Source: Streptomyces griseoviridis (GTDB lineage Bacteria; Actinomycetota; Actinomycetes; Streptomycetales; Streptomycetaceae). From it: DNA of 64,000 nucleotides. Numbering within the stretch: the first letter of the stretch is position 1; every line of letters starts with the position of its first letter. The stretch covers positions 4,553,501 to 4,617,500 of the forward strand of contig NZ_CP029078.1 in the NCBI RefSeq assembly GCF_005222485.1, read 5' to 3'. This document shows positions 35,633 through 44,808 of this stretch, in pieces. The notes beneath the pieces were generated by a model, which had not been told where the DNA came from, searched no databases, and saw nothing but the letters and a program-made list of their open reading frames with translations. The position numbers and the translations under genes are program-made.

Positions 35633-35674
35633 CGCCGAGGGGCGGTGTTTCACGTGAAACACCGCCCCTCGGCG
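35633..35674. terminator. 42-bp perfect palindrome centred on parS
   Basis: Every base from 35633 to 35674 pairs symmetrically around the parS centre (between 35653 and 35654), giving 21-bp arms that include CGAGGGGCGGT. It follows the LppU-like gene and may be its intrinsic terminator. Confidence 0.65.
35647..35660. promoter_or_regulatory. parS, perfect ParB-binding site
   Basis: Exact GTTTCACGTGAAAC at the centre of the 42-bp palindrome. Confidence 0.93.
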
Positions 35675-35694
35675 GATCCGGGACCATCCGGCCG

Positions 35695-35748
35695 ACGACA
35701 GCGGGCGGGGTCATGTTTCACGTGAAACATGACCCCGCCCGCTGTCGT
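35695..35748. terminator. 54-bp perfect palindrome centred on parS
   Basis: Bases 35695-35748 are a perfect palindrome with 27-bp arms (including GCGGGCGGGGTCAT) around parS. It lies 21 bp from the stop codon of the CCA-adding enzyme gene and may end its transcription. Confidence 0.65.
35715..35728. promoter_or_regulatory. parS, perfect ParB-binding site
   Basis: Exact GTTTCACGTGAAAC at the centre of the 54-bp palindrome, 68 bp from the neighbouring parS. Confidence 0.93.
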
Positions 35749-35769
35749 TCCGCTCCGCAGGGGACGCGC

Positions 35770-37212
35770 TCAGCTCTGCTCGGCCCACCACTCCTTGAGC
35801 GCGGCCACCGCCGCGTCGCGCTCCATCGGCCCGTTCTCCAGCCGCAGCTCCAGCAGGAACTTGTAGGCGCCGCCGATCGCCGGCCCGGGGCCGATGTCCA
35901 GGATCTGCATGATCTCGTTGCCGTCGAGGTCCGGGCGGATCGCGTCCAGCTCCTCCTGCTCCTGGAGCTGCGCGATCCGCTCCTCCAGGCCGTCGTACGC
36001 CCGGGAGAGGGTCGTCGCCTTGCGCTTGTTGCGGGTCGTGCAGTCCGAGCGGGTCAGCTGGTGGAGGCGGCCGAGGAGCGGGCCCGCGTCACGGACGTAG
36101 CGGCGCACCGCCGAGTCCGTCCACTCGCCGGTGCCGTAGCCGTGGAAGCGCAGATGCAGTTCGACCAGCCGGGAGACGTCCCGCACCAGATCGTTGGAGT
36201 ACTTCAGCTCCGTCATGCGCTTCTTGGTCATCTTCGCGCCGACCACCTCGTGGTGGTGGAACGAGACCCGCCCGTCCTCCTCGAAGCGCCGGGTGCGGGG
36301 CTTGCCGATGTCGTGCAGCAGCGCGGCCAGCCGCAGGACGAGGTCGGGGCCGTTCTCCTCCAGCGCGATCGCCTGCTCCAGGACGATCAGGGTGTGCTCG
36401 TAGACGTCCTTGTGCCGGTGGTGCTCGTCGCTCTCCAGCCGCAGGGCGGGCAGCTCGGGCAGGACGTGGTCGGCGATCCCGGAGTCGACGAGCAGCGTCA
36501 GGCCCTTGCGGGGGTGCGCGGAGACGATCAGCTTGTTCAGCTCGTCCCGGACCCGCTCGGCCGAGACGATCTCGATCCGGCCGGCCATGTCCTTCATCGC
36601 GGCGACGACCTCGGGGGCCACCTCGAAGTCGAGCTGCGCGGCGAAGCGGGCCGCCCGCATCATCCGCAGCGGGTCGTCCGAGAAGGACGCCTCGGGGGTG
36701 CCAGGGGTACGCAGCACCCGCGCGGCGAGGTCCTCGCGGCCGCCGTGCGGGTCGATGAACGTCCGCTCGGGCAGCGCCAGGGCCATGGCGTTCACGGTGA
36801 AGTCGCGCCGGACGAGGTCCTCGTCGATGGAGTCGCCGTAGGACACCTCGGGCTTGCGCGAGGTGCGGTCGTAGGCCTCCGACCGGTAGGTGGTCACCTC
36901 GATCTGGTAGCCGTCCTTCTGCGCGCCGACCGTGCCGAAGGCGATCCCGACCTCCCACACGGCGTCCGCCCAGGGCCGCACGATCGCGAGGACGTCGTCG
37001 GGGCGCGCGTCCGTCGTGAAGTCGAGGTCGTTGCCGAGCCGGCCCAGCAGCGCGTCCCGCACCGAACCGCCGACCAGGGCGAGAGAGAACCCGGCCTCCT
37101 GGAAGCGGCGGGCGAGGTCGTCGGCGACGGGGGCGACACTCAGTGGCTCGCTCACCGCGTGCTGTCGCTCCTGGCTCGGGACGGCGGGATTTTCTTCGTT
37201 GGCGTTCGGCAC
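35770..37212 (-). CDS. CCA tRNA nucleotidyltransferase (class II PcnA/PAP type)
   Basis: About 480 residues. The nucleotidyltransferase head shows LVGGSVRDALLGRLGNDLDF with the two metal-binding Asp residues and the RRDFTVNAMA strand. A later HD domain has LAALLHDIGKPRTR. The enzyme adds or repairs the CCA end of tRNA; some actinobacterial members also act as poly(A) polymerases. The GTG at 37212 is preferred because TACCCT lies about 8 bases before it with no ribosome site, which fits a leaderless start. A GTG at 37236 would add eight residues. Confidence 0.92.
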   Translation of the reverse strand: MPNANEENPAVPSQERQHAVSEPLSVAPVADDLARRFQEAGFSLALVGGSVRDALLGRLGNDLDFTTDARPDDVLAIVRPWADAVWEVGIAFGTVGAQKDGYQIEVTTYRSEAYDRTSRKPEVSYGDSIDEDLVRRDFTVNAMALALPERTFIDPHGGREDLAARVLRTPGTPEASFSDDPLRMMRAARFAAQLDFEVAPEVVAAMKDMAGRIEIVSAERVRDELNKLIVSAHPRKGLTLLVDSGIADHVLPELPALRLESDEHHRHKDVYEHTLIVLEQAIALEENGPDLVLRLAALLHDIGKPRTRRFEEDGRVSFHHHEVVGAKMTKKRMTELKYSNDLVRDVSRLVELHLRFHGYGTGEWTDSAVRRYVRDAGPLLGRLHQLTRSDCTTRNKRKATTLSRAYDGLEERIAQLQEQEELDAIRPDLDGNEIMQILDIGPGPAIGGAYKFLLELRLENGPMERDAAVAALKEWWAEQS

Positions 37213-37466
37213 AACAGAAGAGGGTACGTGGCCCACGGACCACGGGGCGCCTCCATAAATCGTTCACGGACACCTCCCCCGATACCTCCGCAAGGCCCGC
37301 CCTTCAGACACAGCACCGCTCTCCTCTTGATACGCGGATATAGGGGACGCGCCTGATCCTCCGGGCGATCTTGTGGAGCAGACCGCGGCACTTCAGCTCA
37401 GCTCGCATCGTTACCATGCGTGGACGCACAATCCGACGACCACTGACGACGAGGGACGGGCAGCGC

Positions 37467-39860
37467 GTGGCCGACGCGGCAGACTTTCCGAGGACGAGTC
37501 CCTCACCTGCCCGCCGCTGGCTGCGGCGCACCGGGGCACTGCTCACCGGTGCGCCCCTGCTGGCCGGTCTCCTCCAGCTGCCCTCAGCGCCTCCGGCGCA
37601 GGCCGCCGAGCAGTCGTCCGCGCGGGAGGCCGCCGGTTCCGGCGCGGTCTCCGTCGCCCTGGACACGCTCACCCCGGCCGCGCCGACGGACGGGGACACG
37701 CTGACCGTGTCGGGCACGGTGACCAACAACGGCAAGCAGGCGGTGACCGACGCGCATGTGGGGCTGCGGGTGGGGTCCGCGCTCAGCACCCGCTCGGCGA
37801 TCGACGACCTCACCGACGACAGCACGGACGTCCGTACCGCCGCGGGGACGGAGGTCGGCGGCAAGTACGTCGAGAGGTTCGCGAAGCTCACCCCTGGCGT
37901 CTCCGAGCACTTCAGCATCCAGGTGCCGGTCGACAAGCTCGACCTCGGCGACGACGGCGTCTACGCGTTCGCCGTCTCGCTCTCCGGCATGACCTCCGCG
38001 CAGCCCTGGGACCAGCTCCTGGGCATCCAGCGGACGTTCCTGCCGTACCAGTCGGAGGAGGCCGACCCGACGACGCGGACGACGTATCTGTGGCCGCTGA
38101 TCTCCACCGTGCACATGACGGCGGAGACCGGCGCCAACGACCAGCAGACGCCGGTCTTCCTCAACGACGACCTGGCCAAGGAGATCGCCCCCGGCGGGCG
38201 CCTCGACCAGATGCTGTCGCTGGGCGCCGGTCTGGACGTCACCTGGGTGGTCGACCCCGATCTGCTGGCCTCCGTCGACGCGATGACCCGCGGCTACCGG
38301 GTACGCACCGGCGACGGCGGCACCACGGCCGGCACCCACCAGGCGGTCGCCAAGTCGTGGCTGGCGCAGGTCCAGAAGGCGGTGGCCGACAAGGAGGTCG
38401 TCGCGCTCCCCTTCGCCGACCCCGACCTGGCCTCGCTCGCGCACAACGGGACGGGCGTCGCGGGCTCGCTGAGCCGCCTCAAGGACGCCACCGACGTCGT
38501 CGCCAACACCGTCGAGCCGATCCTGCACGTGAAGCCGGTCACCGACTTCGCGTGGCCGGTGAACGGCGCGGTCGACCCGTCGATCGTCAAGGTCGCCACC
38601 TCGGCCGGCGCCGACAAGATCATCACCCGTAGCGACAGCCTCCAGGAGACCGGCGGCCTCACCTACACGCCCTCCGCCGCCCGCCCGATCGGCGGCGGCA
38701 CCACGGCGGTGGTCGCGGACGCCCGGCTCTCCACGGAGTTCCAGGGCGACCTGACGTCCGCCTCGGCGTCCACGCTCGCGGTGCAGGAGTTCCTCGCCCA
38801 GAGCCTGTCGCTGAACGGCCAGACGGACACCGCGCGCAGCGTCGTCGTCGCCCCGCAGCGGATGCCCACGGCGAGCCAGGCGCAGGCGATGGCTCAGGCG
38901 CTGACGGCCCTGCAGAGCGGCAACTGGTCCACCTCCCAGGAGCTGACGGCGGCGGCGAAGGCCAAGCCCACCCTCGGCGCCACCACGCGGATCCCGTCGG
39001 CGTCCGCCTACCCGGCCGCGCTGCGCAAGCAGCAGCTGCCGCGGTCGGCGTTCCAGCAGATCGCGGCCACCGAGGCGAAGCTCGACAGCTTCCAGGTGAT
39101 CCTCTCCGACCGGTCCCGGGTGGTGACCCCCTTCGGGCGGGCCATGAACCGCGAGATGTCCGCCTCCTGGCGCGGCAGGCCGGCCGAGGCGGAGAGCTTC
39201 CGCAGCGCGGTGGCGGCCCATCTGGAGGAGCTGGCCGACCAGGTCAAGCTGATCGACAAGTCGGACACCAAGCTGTCGGGGCGCAGCGCCACGATCCCGG
39301 TGACCGTGCAGAACAACCTGGTGCAGAACGTCGACCACCTGGTGCTGCGGCTCAGCTCGACCAACCCGACCCGCCTCCAGATCGGCGGGCACGACTACTA
39401 CGAGCAGCCCGTCTCGGTCTCGGGCGGCCACGCGCAGACGGTGAAGTTCACCACCTCGGCCAAGGCGAACGGCCAGGCCACGGTGGTCGCCCAGCTGTAC
39501 ACGCAGGACGGCCAGGCCTACGGCGCGCCCGTCACCTTCGACGTCAAGGTCACCGAGTTCACGGCCACCGTGATGCTGGTGATCGGCGGCGGCTTCCTGC
39601 TGCTCGTCCTGGCCGGCTTCCGGATGTACACCCAGCGCAAGCGGGCGGCGGCACGTGACGCGGAGGGCGGCGGCCCCGACGCGGCGGGCGGTCCCGGCGA
39701 CGGGCCGCGGGGCCCGGAGGAGGGCCCCGGGGACCGGCTCAAGGAGGAGCCCGGCGCCGACGCCCGGGTGGACGACCCGGGGCAGCCGAGTGACCCTGCG
39801 CCGGACACCCCAGCGGAAAGCGCGGACCCGTCCGGCGTGGGTGAGAGAGTGGACCGTTGA
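37467..39860 (+). CDS. DUF6049-type secreted, membrane-anchored protein
   Basis: About 797 residues with a signal peptide (roughly residues 1-55, twin-Arg-like basic RRWLRRTGALLTGAPLLAGL, cleavage near AQA-AEQ), a large external part, a membrane segment at about 702-722 (TVMLVIGGGFLLLVLAGF) and a highly charged, Pro/Gly-rich cytoplasmic tail. The family is conserved next to murJ in actinobacteria (a recollection) and has no established function. The GTG at 37467 has GAGGGACGG upstream. A possible -10 (TACCAT) lies at 37412-37417. murJ follows 43 bp later, so an operon is likely. Confidence 0.85.
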   Translation: MADAADFPRTSPSPARRWLRRTGALLTGAPLLAGLLQLPSAPPAQAAEQSSAREAAGSGAVSVALDTLTPAAPTDGDTLTVSGTVTNNGKQAVTDAHVGLRVGSALSTRSAIDDLTDDSTDVRTAAGTEVGGKYVERFAKLTPGVSEHFSIQVPVDKLDLGDDGVYAFAVSLSGMTSAQPWDQLLGIQRTFLPYQSEEADPTTRTTYLWPLISTVHMTAETGANDQQTPVFLNDDLAKEIAPGGRLDQMLSLGAGLDVTWVVDPDLLASVDAMTRGYRVRTGDGGTTAGTHQAVAKSWLAQVQKAVADKEVVALPFADPDLASLAHNGTGVAGSLSRLKDATDVVANTVEPILHVKPVTDFAWPVNGAVDPSIVKVATSAGADKIITRSDSLQETGGLTYTPSAARPIGGGTTAVVADARLSTEFQGDLTSASASTLAVQEFLAQSLSLNGQTDTARSVVVAPQRMPTASQAQAMAQALTALQSGNWSTSQELTAAAKAKPTLGATTRIPSASAYPAALRKQQLPRSAFQQIAATEAKLDSFQVILSDRSRVVTPFGRAMNREMSASWRGRPAEAESFRSAVAAHLEELADQVKLIDKSDTKLSGRSATIPVTVQNNLVQNVDHLVLRLSSTNPTRLQIGGHDYYEQPVSVSGGHAQTVKFTTSAKANGQATVVAQLYTQDGQAYGAPVTFDVKVTEFTATVMLVIGGGFLLLVLAGFRMYTQRKRAAARDAEGGGPDAAGGPGDGPRGPEEGPGDRLKEEPGADARVDDPGQPSDPAPDTPAESADPSGVGERVDR

Positions 39861-39903
39861 CATGTCGTGGCCGGTGGGCCGGGGACGATGAGGTGGGGTA
39901 GCG

Positions 39904-42195
39904 ATGAACGCGCCGTACGACGGTGACCGCGGTCAGGGCGCGGGCGGCTCGGGTCACCCCGAGGGCCCGCCGCCCGCGGACGGCCAGGTTCCGCCGCAGC
40001 AGCCCGCCGACATGTACCTCCAGGACGCCTACGCGCCTGATCCGTACCGGGCCCAGGACCTCTCCGCGCAGGACCCGGTCGCCGAGGCGCTCTACGACCG
40101 GGCCGCGCACCCGCCGCCGCCCCCGGGCACCCAGCAGCCGCAGCAGCCGCTGTACGGGCGGCCCCCGCAGACCCCGTACGCGCCCGACCCCCGGGTGTGG
40201 GCGCAGACGCCGCCGCCCGAGCCGGGCGCGGCCACCCAGTACCTGCCGCACGGCGACGACCCGCGCACGACGCAGTTCGTCGGCGTCGACGACCTCGTCA
40301 CCCAGGCCGGCGACGAGCGCCCCGGGCAGGACGCCTTCGCCCATCTCTTCCGTGACCAGCAGCAGGGCGGCGGCTACGGCGGCTCCCCGCAGGGCGGCGG
40401 TTACGGCGGCCCGCCGCAGGGCTCCGCGCAGCCGTCCTACGGTCGGCCCGGGGTTCCCGGCCCGTCCCCCGCGCCCGCCCAGGCCGCCGCCGGGTACGGC
40501 GCCGCGGCACCGGCCGCCGAGGCGCCCGCCCCGGCCCCGGCTCCCGCCGCGCCCGCCAAGAAGGGCGGCAAGGCGGCCGGGCTGCTGAAGTCGAGCGCCG
40601 TGATGGCGGCCGGCACGATGGTCTCCCGCCTCACCGGCTTCATCCGCTCCGCGCTGATCGTGTCGGCGCTGGGCATCGGCCTGCTCGGCGACACCTTCCA
40701 GGTCGCCTACCAGCTGCCGACCATGATCTACATCCTCACCGTCGGCGGCGGCCTCAACTCGGTGTTCGTGCCGCAGCTCGTCCGCGCCATGAAGGACGAC
40801 GAGGACGGCGGCGAGGCGTACGCCAACCGGCTGCTGACGCTGGTGATGGTGGCGCTCGGCGCCCTCACCGCGCTCGCCATGTTCGCGGCACCGCTCCTGG
40901 TGCGGATGCTGTCGGTGCCGGTCGCCGACGACCCCGCCGCCAACCACGTCGCCGTCACCTTCACCCGCTACTTCCTGCCCTCGATCTTCTTCATGGGCGT
41001 CCATGTGGTGATGGGCCAGATCCTCAACGCGCGCGGCAAGTTCGGCGCGATGATGTGGACCCCGGTCCTGAACAACATCGTCATCATCGTGACGCTCGGG
41101 ACGTTCATCTGGGTCTACGGCAGCGCGGGCAGCTCCGGCATGACGGCCGGCAGCATCCCGCCCGAGGGCCAGCGGCTGCTGGGCGTCGGTGTACTGCTCG
41201 GCCTGGTCGTGCAGGCCCTCGCGATGATCCCCTACCTGCGCGAGACCGGGTTCCGGATGCGGCTGCGCTTCGACTGGAAGGGCCACGGCCTCGGCAAGGC
41301 CGCGATGCTCGCCAAGTGGACCGTCCTGTTCGTCCTCGCCAACCAGGCGGGCGCCATGGTCGTCACCCAGCTCTCCACCGCCGCCGGCAAGGACTCCCCG
41401 GTCGAGGGCACCGGCTTCGCCGCCTACGCCAACGCCCAGCTGATCTGGGGCCTGCCGCAGGCCATCATCACCGTCTCCCTGATGGCCGCCCTGCTGCCGC
41501 GCATCTCACGCTCGGCGGCGGAGAACGACGGCGGCGCGGTCCGCGACGACATCTCGCAGGGTCTGCGCACCACGGCCGTCGCGATCGTGCCCATCGCCTT
41601 CGGGTTCCTCTCCCTCGGCATCCCGATGTGCACGCTGATCTTCGGATCCTCCGGCACCCGCGAGGCCACCAACATGGGCTTCATGCTGATGGCCTTCGCC
41701 CTCGGCCTGATCCCGTACTCGGTCCAGTACGTCGTCCTGCGCGCGTTCTACGCCTACGAGGACACCCGGACGCCGTTCTACAACACGGTCATCGTGGCCG
41801 CGGTCAACGCCACCGCCTCCGTGGCCTGCTTCTTCGTCCTGCCGGCCCGCTGGGCCGTGGTCGGCATGGCGGCCTCCTACGGCCTCGCCTACGCGATCGG
41901 CGTCGGCATCGCCTGGAGCCGGCTGCGCAAGCGGCTTCAGGGGGACCTGGACGGCGCCCGCGTCCTGCGCACCTATGCTCGGCTCTGTATCGCCTCGGTA
42001 CCGGCGGCACTGCTCAGCGGCGCCGCCTGCTACGGGATCGGCCACACGCTCGGCCAGGGGGTCCTCGGCTCCTTCGCCGCGCTGCTGGCCGGCGGTGCGG
42101 TGCTGCTCGTCGTCTTCTACGTCGCGGCCCGCCGGATGCGCATCGAGGAGCTCAACTCCCTCGTGGGCATGGTGCGCGGGCGTCTGGGGCGTTGA
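39904..42195 (+). CDS. murJ: MurJ (MviN), lipid II flippase
   Basis: A 763-residue protein. Residues 1-220 are a low-complexity Pro/Gln/Gly-rich cytoplasmic extension with repeats such as GGGYGGSPQ. The rest is the MurJ core of about 14 membrane segments, beginning MVSRLTGFIRSALIVSALG near residue 239 with the conserved cytoplasmic Arg. MurJ flips lipid II across the membrane for peptidoglycan synthesis. Unlike Mycobacterium tuberculosis MviN, the protein ends just after the last membrane helix (VARRMRIEELNSLVGMVRG), and the pseudokinase part is encoded by the next gene. Confidence 0.95.
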   Translation: MNAPYDGDRGQGAGGSGHPEGPPPADGQVPPQQPADMYLQDAYAPDPYRAQDLSAQDPVAEALYDRAAHPPPPPGTQQPQQPLYGRPPQTPYAPDPRVWAQTPPPEPGAATQYLPHGDDPRTTQFVGVDDLVTQAGDERPGQDAFAHLFRDQQQGGGYGGSPQGGGYGGPPQGSAQPSYGRPGVPGPSPAPAQAAAGYGAAAPAAEAPAPAPAPAAPAKKGGKAAGLLKSSAVMAAGTMVSRLTGFIRSALIVSALGIGLLGDTFQVAYQLPTMIYILTVGGGLNSVFVPQLVRAMKDDEDGGEAYANRLLTLVMVALGALTALAMFAAPLLVRMLSVPVADDPAANHVAVTFTRYFLPSIFFMGVHVVMGQILNARGKFGAMMWTPVLNNIVIIVTLGTFIWVYGSAGSSGMTAGSIPPEGQRLLGVGVLLGLVVQALAMIPYLRETGFRMRLRFDWKGHGLGKAAMLAKWTVLFVLANQAGAMVVTQLSTAAGKDSPVEGTGFAAYANAQLIWGLPQAIITVSLMAALLPRISRSAAENDGGAVRDDISQGLRTTAVAIVPIAFGFLSLGIPMCTLIFGSSGTREATNMGFMLMAFALGLIPYSVQYVVLRAFYAYEDTRTPFYNTVIVAAVNATASVACFFVLPARWAVVGMAASYGLAYAIGVGIAWSRLRKRLQGDLDGARVLRTYARLCIASVPAALLSGAACYGIGHTLGQGVLGSFAALLAGGAVLLVVFYVAARRMRIEELNSLVGMVRGRLGR

Positions 42196-42333
42196 TATAG
42201 GGGTAGGCGCGCAACCATCGTCCCTCGCTGCGTGTCGTGCATTGCGGCGGACTGTGGGCACAATTGGTTTCGGCGTCGGACGGCCCGCACGGATACCGGT
42301 CGGCGCGCGACGAGTGGGGAGGCAGGGACGACG

Positions 42334-44055
42334 GTGGCGGAACGGAGCACAGCTGCCGTCGACGTGGCAGACAACAGTGGCGACCAGCCGCTGACCGCAC
42401 AGGCGGACCAGTCCACGGCCGACGGGGTGGCCCAGAACCGGGAGCGGGACACGGAGAGCGACGAGGCACAGGGGAGTGGCGGTACCGGCGGTGCCGGGAT
42501 GGCCTCGCCGCCCGAGCTGCACAGCGGCCACAAACTCGCCAGGCGGTACCGGCTGGAGGAGTGCGTCACCCGTCTGGACGGGTTCAGCAGCTGGCGTGCG
42601 GTGGACGAGAAACTCCGCCGCGCGGTCGGCGTCCACACACTGCCCGCGGACCACGCACGGGCACGGTCCGTCCTGGCCGCGGCCCGCTCGTCGGCGCTGC
42701 TCGGCGATCCGCGGTTCGTCCAGGTCCTCGACGCCGTCGAGGAGAACGACCTCGTCTACGTCGTCCACGAATGGCTGCCCGACGCGATCGAGCTGACCGC
42801 GCTGCTCGCGACCGGCCCGCTGGAGCCGCACGACGCGTACCAGATGGTCAGTCAGGTCGCCTCGGCGATGGCCGCCGCGCACCGCGAGGGCCTCGCCCAC
42901 CTCCGGCTCAACCCGAACGCCGTGCTGCGCACTTCAAGCGGCCAGTGGCGCATCCGCGGCCTCGCGGTGAACGCGGCCCTGCGCGGTGTCACCTCGGAGA
43001 CCCCGCAGCGCGCCGACACCGAGGCGATCGGTGCCCTGCTGTACGCGTCGCTCACCCAGCGCTGGCCGTACGAGGAGGACGCCTACGGCCTCTCCGGGCT
43101 ACCCAAGGACATCGGTCTCATCGCACCCGACCAGGTGCGGGCCGGGGTCCACCGCGGGCTCTCCGAGCTGTCGATGCGGGCGCTCGCCAACGACGGGGCG
43201 ACCGCGTCCCGGCACGAGGCGGCCTGCACCACGCCGGAGGAGCTGGTGAAGGCGATCGGCGAGATGCCGCGCATCCGGCCGCCCGAGCCGACGTTCACCG
43301 CCCCGCCCGAGTACCAGCGCACGACGTACCAGCAGGGCAACTACGGCCGCCCCGCGCCGCACCCCGGGGTGACCGCGCCGGTGCCGACCCTGCCCGCCCC
43401 GCTGCAGAGCCGGACCGGCAAGGCACTGAAGTGGGGCGTCTCCGCCCTCCTCATCGCCGCCCTCGGCCTCGGCAGTTGGCAACTCGCGGACGCCCTGATG
43501 GACAGCGGCAACCAGTCCGACGACCAGAACAAGACCCAGACGACGGACGACGGCGACAAGAACAGCGCCGTGCCCAAGCCGACCAAGCCGCTGAAGATCA
43601 CCGGCGCGCAGGAGTACATCGCCAAGGGGGACCCCCAGCACCCGGCCGATGTCGGCAAGACTTACGACGGCAACAGCTCCACGTACTGGCGCACGTCCAG
43701 CTACAAGGACGGCCCGGACATGAACCCCGCGTTCAAGCCAGGCGTCGGCATCGTCTACGACTTCGGGTCGGCCAAGGCGGTCTCGACCGCCTCGATAGGG
43801 CTGCTGTTCGGCGGCGACCACACCACGGTGACGCTCTACGCGACCGACTCCATGAGTTCCGCCGTCCCTCTCACCTCCATGAAGAAGCTGGGGTCGGTGA
43901 CGACGACCGGCACCACGGCGAACGTGAAGGTCACCAAGCCGGTCGAGAGCCGCTACGTGCTGGTGTGGTTCACCGCGCTGCCGTACGCGCCGAGCGACGG
44001 CTACAGCGGCACCGGCTACAAGCAGGCGATCACGGACCTGAAGTTCACCGGCTGA
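42334..44055 (+). CDS. MurJ-linked pseudokinase with external C-terminal domain
   Basis: A 573-residue protein. Residues 65-315 resemble a protein kinase domain (GHKLARRYRLEECVTRLDG; DLVYVVHEWLPDA), but the catalytic loop reads AHLRLNPNAVLRT in place of HRD...N and the DFG site is IRGLAV, so it should be inactive. A membrane segment follows at about 364-388, then an Asp/Lys/Thr-rich linker and an external jelly-roll-like domain (430-573, VGKTYDGNSSTYWRTSSYKD). In mycobacteria the matching domains are fused to MviN, and the phosphorylated pseudokinase recruits FhaA. The GTG at 42334 lies 12 bases after GGAGG. Confidence 0.88.
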   Translation: MAERSTAAVDVADNSGDQPLTAQADQSTADGVAQNRERDTESDEAQGSGGTGGAGMASPPELHSGHKLARRYRLEECVTRLDGFSSWRAVDEKLRRAVGVHTLPADHARARSVLAAARSSALLGDPRFVQVLDAVEENDLVYVVHEWLPDAIELTALLATGPLEPHDAYQMVSQVASAMAAAHREGLAHLRLNPNAVLRTSSGQWRIRGLAVNAALRGVTSETPQRADTEAIGALLYASLTQRWPYEEDAYGLSGLPKDIGLIAPDQVRAGVHRGLSELSMRALANDGATASRHEAACTTPEELVKAIGEMPRIRPPEPTFTAPPEYQRTTYQQGNYGRPAPHPGVTAPVPTLPAPLQSRTGKALKWGVSALLIAALGLGSWQLADALMDSGNQSDDQNKTQTTDDGDKNSAVPKPTKPLKITGAQEYIAKGDPQHPADVGKTYDGNSSTYWRTSSYKDGPDMNPAFKPGVGIVYDFGSAKAVSTASIGLLFGGDHTTVTLYATDSMSSAVPLTSMKKLGSVTTTGTTANVKVTKPVESRYVLVWFTALPYAPSDGYSGTGYKQAITDLKFTG

Positions 44056-44082
44056 CCGTCACGTCCCAGGGGAGGGGGTCCG

Positions 44083-44808
44083 ATGGCGGGTGAGACCGCG
44101 TACGGCGACACCAGTGATCAGGACCTCCTGGCCCGCCACGTGGACGGCGACCAGGACGCCTTCGGCGAGATAGTCCGACGCCACCGCGACCGGCTCTGGG
44201 CGGTGGCCCTGCGGACGCTCGGCGACCGTGAGGAGGCCGCCGACGCCGTCCAGGACGCCCTGGTCTCCGCCTACCGGGCCGCGCACACCTTCCGCGGCCA
44301 CTCGGCCGTCACGACCTGGCTGCACCGCATCACGGTCAACGCCTGCCTGGACCGGGTCCGCAAGGCGGCCTCCCGCAGGACCTCCCCGGTCGACGACACC
44401 GAACGCCTCGAGCAGCTGCTTGAGCCGCACGAGTCGGCCTCGGCGCCTGCCGAGCGCAACGACCTGCACCGCCAGCTCCTGGAAGCCCTCGGCACCCTGC
44501 CGCCGGACCAGCGCGCGGCTCTGGTCCTGGTGGACATGCAGGGGTACCCCGTCGCCGAGGCGGCCCGGATGCTCGACGTCCCCACCGGCACGGTCAAGAG
44601 CCGCTGCGCCCGGGGCAGAGCGAGACTGCTGCCCCTGCTCACCCATCTGCGCCCCGGGAACTCGGGCGGCGACGACGAACCCGGCACGGGACGGAACCAC
44701 TCGCGGGGGACATCCGTCCCACCGGCAGCGGGGCCACCGGCCATCGGTTCCCGCGACACCGGGCCGAACGATCAAGCTGCTGTGAAGGGCGGAGGTGGGC
44801 GAGCGTGA
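44083..44808 (+). CDS. sigM: ECF sigma factor SigM
   Basis: A 241-residue sigma-70 family factor of the extracytoplasmic-function group. Region 2 is visible (ARHVDGDQDAFGEIVRRHRD; DAVQDALVSAYRAAHTFRGH) and region 4 (LPPDQRAALVLVDMQGYPVA, MLDVPTGTVKSRCARGRARL), followed by an extra tail of about 50 residues. The gene ends overlapping its anti-sigma gene (GTGA), the classic coupled pair. The position next to murJ and trxBA fits the SigM locus of Streptomyces and mycobacteria. The signal it answers to cannot be told from sequence. Confidence 0.92.
   Translation: MAGETAYGDTSDQDLLARHVDGDQDAFGEIVRRHRDRLWAVALRTLGDREEAADAVQDALVSAYRAAHTFRGHSAVTTWLHRITVNACLDRVRKAASRRTSPVDDTERLEQLLEPHESASAPAERNDLHRQLLEALGTLPPDQRAALVLVDMQGYPVAEAARMLDVPTGTVKSRCARGRARLLPLLTHLRPGNSGGDDEPGTGRNHSRGTSVPPAAGPPAIGSRDTGPNDQAAVKGGGGRA

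Noticed and set aside
37584..39863. A 759-codon open frame opposite the DUF6049 gene
   Set aside because: Shadow frame with low-complexity composition; the plus-strand gene has signal peptide, membrane anchor and ribosome site.
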